A stretch of 64,000 nucleotides of DNA from Gnomoniopsis sp. IMI 355080 (lineage: Eukaryota > Ascomycota > Sordariomycetes > Diaporthales > Gnomoniaceae). Shown here one piece after another: positions 12,605 through 23,771 of this stretch (its first letter is position 1; the number at the start of each line of letters is the position of its first letter). The position numbers and the translations under genes are program-made. The stretch lies in NCBI GenBank assembly GCA_027946555.1, contig JAPEVC010000039.1, forward strand, positions 1-64,000, read 5' to 3'. Below the pieces are notes generated by a model. It did not search any database. It saw only the letters and a program-made list of their open reading frames with translations, and was not told the DNA's origin.

Positions 12605-14674
12605 ATGGTCGTGGAAGCTCCCCTATCAGCAGCAAGAGCCCAGCACGCTGGCAAGTCCGGCTTGCCTGGGCTGCTACAAAATAGTAGAACATGTGGTATT
12701 GCAATATTCGCGAGCCTGGGCGGACTAGTCTATGGCTGTAAGTATCTGGAATCATTTCCTCTACACAAACTGGGCGTGACCTGACCAAAATCGATACCAG
12801 ACAATCAGGGAATGTTTGCCCAGGTGTTGACGATGAACTCTTTCGTTCAGAGGGTATGAAAAACCGTTCTGCTACCATCATGGCATTGTCGCCTACCCGC
12901 TAATCACGGCTTTCCAGACACAAGGATATGCAGAGACCACCGGCATAGGGCAAGGACTCCTCACGTCAATCCTTGAACTCGGCGCATGGCTGGGCACACT
13001 TCTCACTGGGTACGGTGCAGACGCGCTGGGCCGCAAGGGCTGCTGCGCATTCGCTGTGGTTGTCTTCACGGTCGGTGTCATTGTCCAGGCGTGCACCCAG
13101 AACAAGGATTATGTGCTTGCTGGACGATTCATTACTGGCCTCGGGGTCGGCAGCCTCTCCATGGTCGTCCCTCTGTATAACGCCGAACTTGTACGCTTCC
13201 GTTGTCCCAATCCTGTCTCGTATCGAAGTCATTTTCGGCTGATGTGTCCCGCCCCAAACAGTCACCCCCTGAAATTCGTGGCTCGTTGGTTGCATTGCAG
13301 CAACTCGCCATCACCTTCGGCATCATGATATCTTTCTGGATCGGCTACGGGACGAACTTCATCGGTGGCACAGGCGCCTCCCAGTCGGACGCGGCATGGC
13401 TTATCCCCATCTGCCTCCAACTCATCCCGTCCACAGCACTTGGAATAGGCATGGTGGTCTTTATGCCCCAGTCTCCTCGCCACCTTATGAATGTTGGTCG
13501 GGAGGAAGAAAGCCTCCAGGTCCTGGCGAAGCTTCGCCGTGCGCCCGAAGACGATGTGCTGGTTCGGACTGAGTTCTTGGAAATCAAGGCTCTGCGCATG
13601 TTTGAGCAAGAAGTCTCCCGGCGACGGTATCCACAGTACCAGGACGGATCGCTCAAGAGCAACTTCATGATCGGATTCTATGACTATAAGTCACTCCTCA
13701 CCAATCGATCTCTCTTCAAAAGAACAGCCACAGCGGTAAGCGGTGTTGTGTGTGGCATTTCCAATTAAACGTTTGCTGACAAGCCGACCACAGTGTCTCG
13801 TCATGTTCTTCCAGCAGTGGAATGGGATCAATGCTATTAATTACTATGCGTGAGTGGTCCAGAAGCCCTGAGTGACACCAGCACGGCGACTAATCGAAAC
13901 CCAGCCCTTTTATCTTTGACGACTTCGGCTTCAGTGGCTCCACGACTAGTCTCCTCGCCACTGGTGTCGTTGGGTGCATGGAATTTCTCTTCACCATCCC
14001 AGCCGTGCTCTGGGTAGACCAATTTGGTCGCAAGAAGATTCTGATTGCAGGTGCTGTAGGCATGGCCGCGTGTCACTTCATCGTTGCCGGCCTGATAGGG
14101 AGCTATGAACACAAATGGAGCCAGGGTCTCGACAGAGGGGCAGGGTGGGCCGCAATCGTCTTCATCTGGATCTACATCTGCAACTTTGCCTTTTCTTGGG
14201 GCCCTGTAGCGTGGATCATTGTGTCGGAAGTGTTCCCTCTAAGTCTGCGAGCCAAGGGTGTCAGCCTTGGAGGAAGTGCCAACTGGGTGAGTGCACACTG
14301 CGTCTGCCAAATTGATGGGGTTCTGATTTATTTCCATTAACCACCGATTCTCTCAGTTGAACAACTTCGCCGTTGCTCTGTCCACTTCACCCTTCATCGG
14401 CGCGTCGAGCTTTGGTGCCTTCATCTTCTTTGGCGCCATCACAACGATCGGGGCGGCCTGGGTGTTCTTTTTCGTACCCGAGACCAAGGGACTGACCTTG
14501 GAAGAAATGGACGAAGTATTTGGCGTCACGGGCTACGCTGTCGAGGATGCCAAATTGAAGGAGCAGATTGATCGGGAGATCGGCTTGCTGGCGCTGCTGG
14601 GTGTAGACGACAGCACAAGCGAGAAAAAGGTTGACGACGCTGTGCTGGGCGCGCACAAAGAAGCTGCGGACTAA
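12605..14674 (+). CDS. MFS sugar transporter (sugar:H+ symporter family)
   Basis: A twelve-helix plasma-membrane sugar porter of the major facilitator superfamily; the exact sugar is unknown. Seven exons give 562 residues: 12605-12737, 12801-12853, 12918-13190, 13262-13735, 13794-13849, 13905-14286 and 14357-14674. Family marks in order are FASLGGLVYGYNQG in helix 1, GADALGRKG after helix 2, AGRFITGLGVGSLSMVVPLYNAELSPPEIRG across the third intron, FMPQSPRHLMNVGR before the central loop, CLVMFFQQWNGINAINYYAPFIF in helix 7, DQFGRKK, SEVFPLSLRAKG and the terminal VPETKGLTLEEMDEVFG. The cytosolic tail has about 50 residues and is charged. The gene stands alone next to a small secreted protein gene, with 3.2 kb of empty DNA upstream. 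That setting suits a conditionally expressed accessory gene (inference). Confidence 0.95.
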
Positions 14675-15130
14675 TAATGATGGAGGGAGCTTTGGTTCCA
14701 CTTAGACGAGACTACGCCGTGGAGGCTTCACCGTCAAGGATTGATTGTGAGAAAGTCCCCGCTATGACGCAGACGCAGTCTAGGTAGCATTACATCCTTC
14801 TGAGTTCCGGAAATTATTGGAATTTCAGCTATGATGCTCAATTACCAGAATTTCCGCTTCGCGGGTATCTTTTGGTAGCCAGGGTACCTGGCAATTTAGG
14901 CAGACAAGTCAAAGGGTGAATAGGCTGACAGGCAGCAGACTCACTTCCCTTTGCGTCGCTGTCCTCGTGTCTCACCATACCAACAGGACAACTAAATGAT
15001 AGTATATAAAGTGCTCGATGGTAGACACCAAAGATACCACCCACAACCTGTTCCTCTGAAGCTCTCCACCGTACATTCACTGTCACTCCTGCATACTATT
15101 TTCCCTGACTTCAACGTAGCCTCGCTCAAC
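14675..15130 (+). other. Spacer with promoter of the secreted protein gene
   Basis: These 456 bases separate the sugar transporter from the small secreted protein gene. They contain a clear TATA box (listed separately) and an AC/CT-rich leader just before the ATG. Nothing else stands out. Confidence 0.55.
15003..15010 (+). promoter_or_regulatory. TATA box of the small secreted protein gene
   Basis: TATATAAA lies 121 bases upstream of the ATG at 15131. Its sequence and distance suit a TATA-dependent promoter with a leader of roughly 80-90 nt. TATA promoters in fungi are often tied to strongly regulated genes, which fits a candidate secreted effector. Confidence 0.6.
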
Positions 15131-15540
15131 ATGCACATTACCAGCATTCTAGCTCTGTCCCTGCCAGTAGCTATCATGGCTCAGGTTCGTATTTCCAGTA
15201 TATTTGCCCTCTCAAATCACTTGTGTAGTATTTCTGACATAACACAACACGCACGCAGTCGACGATGACTGCTTCGCTAGCCACGACCACCACCAGCTCA
15301 GCAGCCGCCACGAGCACGCCCCTCGACTACGAGGCCATTTGCGAATCCCAGGCCTCAGGGTACACCGACAAGTGCCCGCAATGTCTGTCCCAATGCACCT
15401 CCAGGACGACCGAGGAGATTGTCGCCCAGTGCTACTATAGCGTCTTCTTTGAGATAAATTACTTGGAGTCTGTGTGTGAGGCAGAGGGGGGCAACAATTG
15501 CGAGGGCTCTTCTGTTGATGAGGTCTGCGGTAGCTCCTAA
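15131..15540 (+). CDS. Small secreted cysteine-rich protein (effector candidate)
   Basis: Two exons (15131-15184 and 15259-15540) encode 111 residues. I do not recognise the family. The N-terminus MHITSILALSLPVAIMAQ is a short signal peptide, and the intron falls directly after it. A Thr/Ser/Ala-rich stretch of about 25 residues follows. The rest is a compact domain with eight cysteines in the order C, C-P-Q-C, C, C, C, C, C (spacings 12, 2, 3, 11, 14, 7 and 8 residues), an even number suited to four disulfides. Spacing differs from CFEM and hydrophobin patterns as I know them. There is no GPI-like hydrophobic tail. The intron donor GTTCGT is weak. A TATA box lies upstream. Without splicing the frame stops after 45 codons, so the intron is needed. 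The role is unknown; secretion is well supported by the sequence. Confidence 0.8.
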
Positions 15541-16545
15541 ACACTTTTGACTTTGAATTTTTTTTCATTTCTTTCAACCTCGATAGAGGTTTGCGAAGTC
15601 AAACTGTGCACTAGATGGGCGTGGTGTGTTAGGTGAGGGTTCGGCAGTGTTTGCCGTTAGTAAGGGAATGCAATTACGATAATTAGATAGTATACAACAT
15701 GCAAAGCCTTGAGCCCCTCGCTGCACAGACCGTCAGGCTACAAGAAAGTCTATTTGGGTATGTAGACCGACTGAAACACTTGGTTCTAAGTTTTGCAATA
15801 CAAATGTCTATGCCCATCATAATTCCGTCGACCATATTCACATAATTTCAATATGTATGCCAAATGAAAGTACCTAAGTACGTGCTTGGGCCATTTGGTC
15901 CATGCGCGACAATTCTGGAGCTGAGTGAAATGCAAGAAAAACTTACCAGATATCTACCGTACCAGGTACGTAAAGAGCAACTATTGAATCTTACTTCATG
16001 TGAAGAGATGCTTAAGGGTCAGTCATGTGATCCGCAGGGGGCCCAAAGCCCCGAAGGACTCAATTGTTTTGTAAGGACAGAAAGCATCCGTTCAACCGTT
16101 TTGAATGCTGCTGAATGCATAGAAATCACCAGATACGCAAATCTGAAAATTCTTTGTGTAGGTTTTATCTTCGTGGTCGAATTAGCTAATGACCACATGC
16201 GGGCCACACCACGCAGGTAGACTCGATCGTCCGAGTTTCGACCTCCGGGCCGGTGAGTTGTCTGTCTGAAATAAGGGCTCATGGCTTGTACAAGCAAGCA
16301 TTGCTGCAACACAAGCCCAACCACTGACCAAACGACTTCATATGCCTCCACGGCATGCATCACCAGAAGCAAGTCCACCACGGTCATGGGGACCTCGCTC
16401 TGGTTCGAGGCCCGAGTCAGCCAGTCCAACTTCTTTGGGCCAGTCCACAGCGAAGAGAAGTCGTGTGATTTCAGACATGCCTTGGAGCAAAAGGCAGCGA
16501 GAGTCAAGCCAATTTTATGTCCCACTCCACTCCACCCCAATCACA
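15541..16545. other. Convergent intergenic region
   Basis: About 1 kb lies between the 3' ends of the secreted protein gene (+) and the SRP19 gene (-). It has no supported gene. ORFs here lack any motif, and plus-strand ORFs entering from the right are shadows of SRP19. Confidence 0.5.
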
Positions 16546-17445
16546 TCATGCCTTCCCCTTTCCCTTCTTCTCCTTCTTCTTCTTCCCACCGCCCTCCTCA
16601 ATCTCCCCGGCACCAGACGCGCCGCCCATTCCGCCCATCGCCCCCATCAAGCTCGCCATGTCCATTCCCCCTGGCATGCCCGGCATACCCGCACCACCTG
16701 CGCCGCCCATCTCCTTCATCATATCCTTGAACAGGTTCTCACTCACGCCTCCACCCGTCATGGCGGGGCTGTAGTACGGCAAGAACTCGCCCATCTTCCA
16801 GCCCTTGGGAACCGCCGGCCTTGGATAGCCCTTCTCGCCCTTCTCTGGCGGTGGCGGGCCCCCGGGAATCCTCTCCCATAGACTCGCGCTCTTCTCTGTC
16901 GTCGGGTTGTTCCGCAGGTGCTGCGCGATTAGGATGTACAGCTGATGCTTATTCTTGATGCCACCAGTCCCCTTCTTCAGCGGCGCAATCTTGATCCGCC
17001 CCGGGTTCGCCCAGTCCTTGGGATGCATCTTCTCGGGTTCAAACAGAGTCTGCAGGCGCAAGTCCCGGCACGCATTGACAATCTCGCGCGCGAGCGGACT
17101 GGGCACGGCGAGCTCGGCGGACACGCGGCGGCCCTCCGCGCGTGTGCGGGTGGCGTCAAAGTAGACTGGGTAGATGCAGTGGTAGTTTGCATAGGCTTTG
17201 GCGTTTGCTGTCGTCGTGGGAATGGAGTAGGAGGAGCCGCCGGCTGGTGCGTTGGGGGAGACGGACGGGATATTTGATGGGTTGAGGAGGTGCGCGCGAG
17301 GATCAGGGGCGGTTTGGGTGGAGGGGCGCGCGCCGGTGCGTGTGCGGAGGATGTCGGCCTCATCGAAGTCGTCAATGTCGCCCTCTGAGGGGTCGGACAT
17401 CTCGACATCGCTGTCCTCGACTTCTTCTATTCTCGGGTGGGCCAT
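16546..17445 (-). CDS. SEC65: Signal recognition particle subunit SRP19/Sec65
   Basis: SRP19 binds SRP RNA and prepares it for SRP54 loading, so that secretory proteins are targeted to the ER. One exon encodes 299 residues, starting at MAHPRIEEVEDSD; the frame stays open for about 30 codons upstream, but the acidic start is typical of fungal Sec65. The SRP19 fold covers roughly residues 90-205: YHCIYPVYFDATRTRAEGRR, then SPLAREIVNACRDL, then HPKDWANPGRIKI and LYILIAQHLRNNP. The C-terminal tail is Gly/Met-rich (GGAGMPGMPGGMDMASLMG) and ends in a lysine-rich stretch. This tail resembles the Met/Gly tail of SRP54 more than what I expect in SRP19. The CCCH gene lies upstream on the same strand, with a 617-base gap. 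Confidence 0.93.
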   Translation of the reverse strand: MAHPRIEEVEDSDVEMSDPSEGDIDDFDEADILRTRTGARPSTQTAPDPRAHLLNPSNIPSVSPNAPAGGSSYSIPTTTANAKAYANYHCIYPVYFDATRTRAEGRRVSAELAVPSPLAREIVNACRDLRLQTLFEPEKMHPKDWANPGRIKIAPLKKGTGGIKNKHQLYILIAQHLRNNPTTEKSASLWERIPGGPPPPEKGEKGYPRPAVPKGWKMGEFLPYYSPAMTGGGVSENLFKDMMKEMGGAGGAGMPGMPGGMDMASLMGAMGGMGGASGAGEIEEGGGKKKKEKKGKGKA

Positions 17446-18062
17446 GTTTGTGAGTGGTAGATATTCGTGGTCGTGTGTTCGGGGGAGAAGGCGGCCCAAA
17501 ACACTGAACGACGTTGAAAGCGGCTTACGAGACCTCAAGGTTCAACGTGGAGGTACGTGGGGCTCTTTCCACTTTTTAGCTTTCGGGGTCTGTGCTTTGC
17601 TTGCTCGAGCTCCCCCTGTCCTTGTGGGGCCGAGAAGCTGGGGACAGGGACTAGCGATTGAATCACTACGTGCAGTTCAACTCAATCTTGTTTATATCCG
17701 CGGCAAACTTCCTTTACAGGGGATGAAAATTGGTAAGCCTGGAACGTAATACCGGAACAGTTCAATGAATGTATTCTGCCTCATAGTGCAAAGCGCAACC
17801 TTTCTTTGATACTATAGGAATTGCCTTGACATGTTTGGTTATAAAATGCTTGTATGACGAGGCTCCGCCTCAAGATATCAATGTCCCACCGAGATATGAT
17901 CACACTACCTGCTGGGGTTCCATAAGAAGGGCACCGACTCAAATGAGTCGTTCATTTGATGTTGGATACCATGTTACGAACATGACAACGTATAAGTGTG
18001 CTTTTGCCTTGTAGAAGAGAGCCACAGAAAATACTCCTACTTTGTTTCCATTATCAACAAAA
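17446..18062 (-). other. Spacer between SRP19 and CCCH gene
   Basis: This spacer holds the SRP19 promoter and the 3' end of the CCCH protein gene, both on the minus strand. Short ORFs only; nothing else is recognisable. Confidence 0.5.
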
Positions 18063-20206
18063 TTACTCATCTTCGTCTGCATACTGATATGTCTGTTTGA
18101 ATTTGGTGTTGGGCGGGTGCTCCCAAGGCTTGAACTTGCAAAATGGGTGGGTACACAGCCCATCGCGAGTGCTGGGACACTACCGGTATAGTCAGTTTCC
18201 CGTTACACATAAGAGATAAAGTGAAGGTAAGGCAGAGGGCGCGAGACGCAGTGACCAGCCTTTCAAGGGCATGTTGCTTGATTTCCAACTTACATGATGG
18301 CCATAAATACAATCTTCGACCTCACAATCCTGCCCACTTGTGCATGGGTTGAGCCTTGCCAGAAAGGCGATGGCGGTCTTCTCCATTTCATTCGGCCTGT
18401 ATTTGTGTTCAAAACAGCATGCGTCGCCCTTAGCACAGGGTCCACGCAAATAATGATTATTGCATAATTTGTTGTGATCTTTTCGTTTCTTGATGTTGTC
18501 CAGAGCGCTCTGGTTTACTTCCAAAGGAGAATCCAATCCGCGGACTCCAGGGTTCCACGCCGGCACTTTGCTTGGTCGCACGGGTGCCTTGGATGGTTTG
18601 ACTTGCTTTGGGGGAATTGGAAGCGTAATTTGAGGAGGCGGGCTCGCCGCCTTGATGGCAGTGGCATACGAGGATGGCGGGGCTCCATTTGATGCCACAA
18701 CCCCACTTGTAGCCGACATCGTGCTGGATGGCGTCGCGGGAGGAGGCGGCAGAGGTGACATGCCAGCGATGGTGGCCGGAGGCGTGATGCTCATAGGCGT
18801 CACATTTGATAGCCGCCTATCCACATATTGAGTCGGGAGGGCTTCAAGTTTGTCGAAACGGAGTATGTCGTCGTTTAGATTCAATGTACGCAGGCGATGA
18901 GCGGCGATATCTCTATGTGAAGGCGGCCCTTCTAAGATGGTAATTCGTTGGCGACTGTCGTCGTCTCGCAAGACCTCGTCCAGAAAGCTAGCATATCCAG
19001 AATCAAACGAAATTCCCACTACAATCTGCCTGCAGTTGTGGTTCTTGAGATGCCACCGGATTGCCTCTGGGTAGAAAAGGGGAGTCAGCAAGATGTCGCC
19101 CTCTATGCATGCTGCGACGTTCGGTATTATCGATTCACACGATGCCCATGTGGGTGTCTCCCTAGGGCAGGTATACCAAAGAGTCACATGGCAGAACAAT
19201 GTCTTTGCCGCAGCAAGATTAATACACACACAAAGAGTAGGAAGCGAACCTTTAATTTTGGTATCAGCACGCTCTTTTCCACTGCCGACATCAATAAAAT
19301 CGAAGGAAGCCATAGCCTGGGTGAAGCCCGAAGTGAACTGCTTGACAGTGAGCTCATTTTCGACCGTACCGCTTGCCCTGGTGATATAAGAAAGGCCTGG
19401 AAGGTTGGCAATGAACCGGGCAGTGACCTCAACCTCGCCACCAGATCCAGTAGGGCTATGGCAGTCCTTCAGGATAGCATTTCTTAGGGCGTAAGCGGCT
19501 TGTTTTCCACCGTCGATGCCCTGCTCAATAAATCGTTTTTGGAACTAGACACGAGCATCAGTACGGAGATACCTGGACGATGAGCATGGGCAGACGATTC
19601 CTTACATGACAGCCGTCGCCATCAATCAAAATGACGACATAGGGATTGTAGTTCTGGGTGTCTCAGCGCGCGAGTCTTGCATTCTCCCACAGGCCGAGGT
19701 GTAGTGTACCTTCAAATAGTCATTTTTCGAGGACATAAACATGACTTGTTTCTCCAGTTGTTCCACGCGCTGTTGTAGCTCTCGTCTAGACTTGGTAGCA
19801 TCGGCAAGATCAAGATGGGAGTCGTTCAGGCTACTCCGAAGTGCCTCATTTTCGTCTCGCAACCGGGTTTCGGTCTGGTGTGTGTAAGTGAGGATCTCCT
19901 GCAGGCGAAGACAAAGTCAGTATTTCGAATGGTACTTCGTAATAAAAGGGCTTCGCCAAGCATGCTCCAGCTCCAACAGACAAAGCTCTGCTTGCCCAAA
20001 AAGAAAAAAGCCACCAGCCGCACAGTGGGTAGAAGACCGGAGCTTACCTCAAACAAGCGGTCGTAATCATGACGCTGGGCCTGTAATTGCTGATAGCGGT
20101 GGAAATAACCAGTTATGGGCCGTGCTATGGGCTGTGATATGGGAGAGCTCGTCAAATGATCGAGAGCTCCGTTGCCGTTACTCTCCATGTCAAACTGCGG
20201 TTCCAT
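18063..20206 (-). CDS. Coiled-coil CCCH zinc-finger protein with DUF7923-like domain
   Basis: Probably an RNA-associated regulatory protein; its function is unknown. Six exons on the minus strand give 526 residues: 20206-20048, 19898-19710, 19653-19606, 19544-19250, 19066-18294 and 18179-18063. Residues 60-115 form a coiled coil (RRELQQRVEQLEKQV). A globular domain at about 117-300 begins NYNPYVVILIDGDGCH and contains GKERADTKIK and RWHLKNHNCRQIVVGISFD, as in DUF7923 proteins. A Pro/Ser/Ala-rich linker follows. The C-terminus has a canonical CX8CX5CX3H finger (CNNHYLRGPC...CFEH), a second CX5CX4CX3H unit, and a third cysteine cluster in the small last exon (CPSTRDGLCTHPFC). The fourth intron (19067-19249) is 183 nt, free of stops and in frame, so its retention would insert 61 residues. 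Its donor, GTTCGC, is weak. Confidence 0.87.
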
Positions 20207-22232
20207 GGTGAGGCGCAGCTGCTAGCAAGAGGAGGGTCGCGGGCGGAAAGAAAGGCGTAAGTTAAGCGTCGCAAGTTGGAATTGGAAGAGGAAAAAAATG
20301 TTGTTTTGCCCTTTGGGTGACCCTGGATTGAGAATTGGCGCGGGACAAGGAAGATGGGTCTACGTTTTGGCTTCACAGGGCACCCTTCTCCGCTGTAATC
20401 CCAGCACGTCGCAGTCGATCCCGCTTATAGACTTAGCTGTGTGGCTTCAACCTTTCTTGGGCAGGTGCGGCTCGCTTGCATTTATTACGGGATACAAACG
20501 TTTCCACCTAATGAAGATATTCCGTACTATGTAAGCTATGAAATCTGCCCGCGCGGGGTAGGTGCCTAAGGCAAAGAAAAGACACATTCACACCAATATT
20601 ATCCAACCTTTCTTAGGTGTTCAACAAACCAGGCCCACGTTTACAGCCAAAGTAACCAAGTAAGCGCTGCTGTCTTATAGTGGCGACCTACCTCGGTGGC
20701 TTACCTGCAGGAAGTGGAATCATCAACAAATACCTAGGTACCTACAACTACGAAGCTACCGCACCTCCTAACCAAAACGGAAGCCTTTGCAGATGACTCT
20801 CTCGCTTCTGGAGCGACCTTCAATGTGATGGCTCGACATTTTCCAGTGGGGAGCTGTCATATCGTCCCATGGTTGGCAAGGACCAGGTCACATTCCTTGT
20901 GGGAACAACAGAATTACGGAGAACGGGCGGAGATCATGGAGCACATCTACCTACCCAATCACCAACGCCTTCATGCGCTGGCCCTGCTGTGCCAGTACTC
21001 GAAGGCCTCTCAGGCCTCCCAGGCCTCTCTGCCTCTTCCCTCGTCCTCAACGGTCGTCCTCGTTCTGCAGGCTGACATGCAGGCGCACGGACAGTCACCC
21101 CATCCCGTCTTGTCCAGCCTTTGATGCAACACACACAAAAGAGTCTGCCGCCGGCCCTTACAGATGACACTGGAACATGTCAGAAGAAAAACGGGTTTCG
21201 CGGGTGCACAAATACCTCTGCGCTGCAGATCTACGGGCTCGTTTGCCCGTTCAAGCCGTCGCTCCTCACAGCTCTAGCCACGCCCAAGCTGCTCTACGGC
21301 CGCGCTGTGCAACCCCAGACTTGCTTGGGTGCCTTTACCTGTCCAATAAAATTTCTCGGACTCAACAACCGTGAGGGGTTGCATCTCGTGGCTGGCAATG
21401 CGTCCCTCGTTTCTGTGCGTCGGTTGACTGCGGTAAGCGTACGGAATACACACCTGCATCCGCCGTCTCACAGCGAACTTGGCAAGGCAGATTCGGAGTA
21501 AAGTCTCACATACTATTGGAATGTTGAGTTTTCCATATGCAGCATACGGAATCCCTCATCTTTTGGCAATGTGTCCTCTTCGTGGCTTGACTGTCAGGCT
21601 CGACTCCCGAGGCGTCTCAAGCGCAAGAGGGAGACACTGTTGCCCTATACCTCTCTACCGGAATCACCGGCTTTCTCCAATTGAATTACAGCATTCTCAA
21701 TAGACAAGTTACAGCAGATTGGGGGGCAGGATTCTTTCCAATGTCGCTGTTCATCTAGCCGCTGGCTGTCTCAATATGGCGCTATTCCCGAAGTCTCGAC
21801 CCGAGTATAGCTGTGTATTTTAACATGTAGTATTGCGTCGAAGACCCTCAAGCAACATGGTAATGTTATTATTTGACAAGCATAGGCGCTTACCAGCACC
21901 AAGCCGTGAAGTATCTGTGCCATCTGGAAAACGATCGTGGTCCCAGAATGGTCTGCCCTAAACATCACCTATGTACCAAGCTATCTATCTATCGAAGCGT
22001 CGTGAAGAATCATAGTCAGTATGCACGTACTTAAAAGAAACTTAAAATACAAAAGAGGTGTGGAACACCTAGGTAGGTACCTCCTGGCCCAAGAACGCCG
22101 TCAAGTAGCGTCCAGGTCTGGATATAGGAATCGAGATCAAAGATATTCCTCACTGCAACTAATTATGGAAACACTTGTATCTTTATAGCTACCCAGGTGA
22201 TTTCGTGTCTGTGATTCGACCAAGTCCTGAGC
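20207..22232. other. Intergenic region of 2 kb with short repeats
   Basis: This region holds the promoter of the CCCH gene at the left and the 3' flank of the methyltransferase gene at the right. It contains TACCTAGGTACCTA at 20731-20744 and a related motif at 22067-22080. ORFs are short and featureless. Confidence 0.5.
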
Positions 22233-23105
22233 CTAAGTACATCTCTTCGCAGTGAACACTCGACAGTGAGGCCACAAACATAGCGAATTCCAGTGATCCT
22301 TTTCATATGCACCGGTTTTTACCTGTCCCGGTATCACGAAGTCCTTCCATTCGGGCCTCTCAAACATTTCAGAGTCATGGCATGCTTGTTCAAAAATCTT
22401 GAGGCTGAGATGATAGCAGTCAAAGCAAGCCTTCAACTTGTGTACTTCCGTTCCAAGCTCCACTCTAATCAGGTAGCCATCTCCATTTGGCATTGCTTTC
22501 AAGACTTTCCCCAGATTCCCATGCTTACCCCAGACCCCATCAGGCGCCAACGCTGTGTTGAGCATGTCTGCTTCGTAAGGCGCATCAGACAACAATGGCG
22601 GCACCGAGAGGCCGACCCAGTAGCCGCCAGGCCGCAGGTTTCGGGCAATAAATTTGTACATCTTCGTCATCGTCGCAGCGTTCGGCGCGTAATTGAGGAG
22701 CCAGCATCCCGTCACCAAATCAAATGGCGCGCCGTCAATGACCAAATTCTCATCCGTGGCATCGCCGTGCACGAATTTGAGTTCCGATTCCGAAAAACCT
22801 CTGTCCGCCGCGCTTCGTCTCCCAGCTTCGAGCATCCCGGTCGAGATGTCCATACCGGTGACGCTTGCGGCGCCCCATTTGAGATACTGGTTCGCGTAAT
22901 AGCCTGACCCGCAGGCGAGATCGAGAACTCGCTTGCCGCGGATGTCGACGCTTGGGTCGCTCATGGCGAGATAGACCTGGTGGCGTTCGATCGCTGCAAG
23001 CGGAAAGGTCGAAGGAGACTCGCCATCGGAAGGGTAGAGAATAGAATACGCGTCTGTAATCTGGTTGTATTGATTGTTATCGACATCTTGTTGTGAATCA
23101 GCCAT
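22233..23105 (-). CDS. Class I SAM-dependent methyltransferase
   Basis: One exon encodes 290 residues. The start is MADSQQDVDNNQYNQITDAY; the frame is open upstream, but this Met directly precedes the conserved YNQI-DAY segment seen at the start of such enzymes. Motif I is VLDLACGSGYYANQ at about residues 60-73, with the acidic end of strand 2 in VTGMDIST. Motif II/III lies around GAPFDLVTGCWLLNYA, and NLRPGGYWVGLSV marks the post-II strand. The C-terminus ends FTAKRCT. This is a soluble, standalone small-molecule type methyltransferase (methyltransf_25 or 11 style). The substrate cannot be told. There is no biosynthetic partner next to it, so assignment to a secondary-metabolite pathway is not supported. 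Confidence 0.9.
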   Translation of the reverse strand: MADSQQDVDNNQYNQITDAYSILYPSDGESPSTFPLAAIERHQVYLAMSDPSVDIRGKRVLDLACGSGYYANQYLKWGAASVTGMDISTGMLEAGRRSAADRGFSESELKFVHGDATDENLVIDGAPFDLVTGCWLLNYAPNAATMTKMYKFIARNLRPGGYWVGLSVPPLLSDAPYEADMLNTALAPDGVWGKHGNLGKVLKAMPNGDGYLIRVELGTEVHKLKACFDCYHLSLKIFEQACHDSEMFERPEWKDFVIPGQVKTGAYEKDHWNSLCLWPHCRVFTAKRCT

Positions 23106-23720
23106 CTTCTCCGATTCTCCGCGAAACGGCCTCTGCTCGGATTCCCAAATTTGCTTCAGGCTACGTACGTAATGAAGATTTTCTGACAAGAAGAAAAACA
23201 GAGGCCGTTCGAACCGAGAACTATGGTCATCAGACGCTAGTCCTGCATGTCGGATTACACGACGTTTTGCGTTGCTTTGCCAGAGTGGGGTTGCGATCAT
23301 ATCAAGTAGCTCAACTTTGAATATTTCGTGAGCGCAAAGCTGATGAACCTTGTTCCTGGTGAATTAAACCTGTAATTTGTGATCTTACCTCGTACGAACA
23401 CATCTGTAGTTTACCTAGCTTAGGTGGACGCCTCAACCAGGAGAAGAACTACCTACCTAGGTAGATCTAAGTACAGGAGGCTCTTTTGGGCTTGGTTTAG
23501 TCGTAGCACACTGTCTACCAACCCAGGTATATATAATGATACAAATCGACAAGCCCAATGGCCCTGGGGAAGACTATGCATCACACATGTGGAACATTCT
23601 ACGTAAAACTCAAGGTGTCAGTAGTAAGCTTTATGTTTTTGATAAACCATACATTATACATAACTGCCTAGGTACGAGACATGAATCTTAATTTTGGTCT
23701 GTAAAAGTGAGAAGCCAATC

Positions 23721-23771
23721 TATCTACCTAGGTACCTACCTACCTACCTAGATAGATAGGTACGTGGGTAG
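23721..23771. repeat. CTAGG/GGTACC repeat cluster
   Basis: This 51-base block is built from overlapping TACCTAGG, GGTACC, CTACCTAC and GATAGATAGG units. It reads nearly the same on both strands and can form hairpins. Related units recur in several other spacers of this window. Confidence 0.75.

Noticed and set aside
16281..16881. Pro/Ser-rich plus-strand ORFs
   Set aside because: They are antisense shadows of the Gly/Met-rich and Lys-rich tail of SRP19.
6034..23105. Possible secondary-metabolite cluster (FAD oxidase, MFS transporter, methyltransferase)
   Set aside because: No backbone enzyme (PKS, NRPS, terpene cyclase) is present, and the genes are interrupted by COX11, SRP19 and long spacers. 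The MFS is a sugar porter type.
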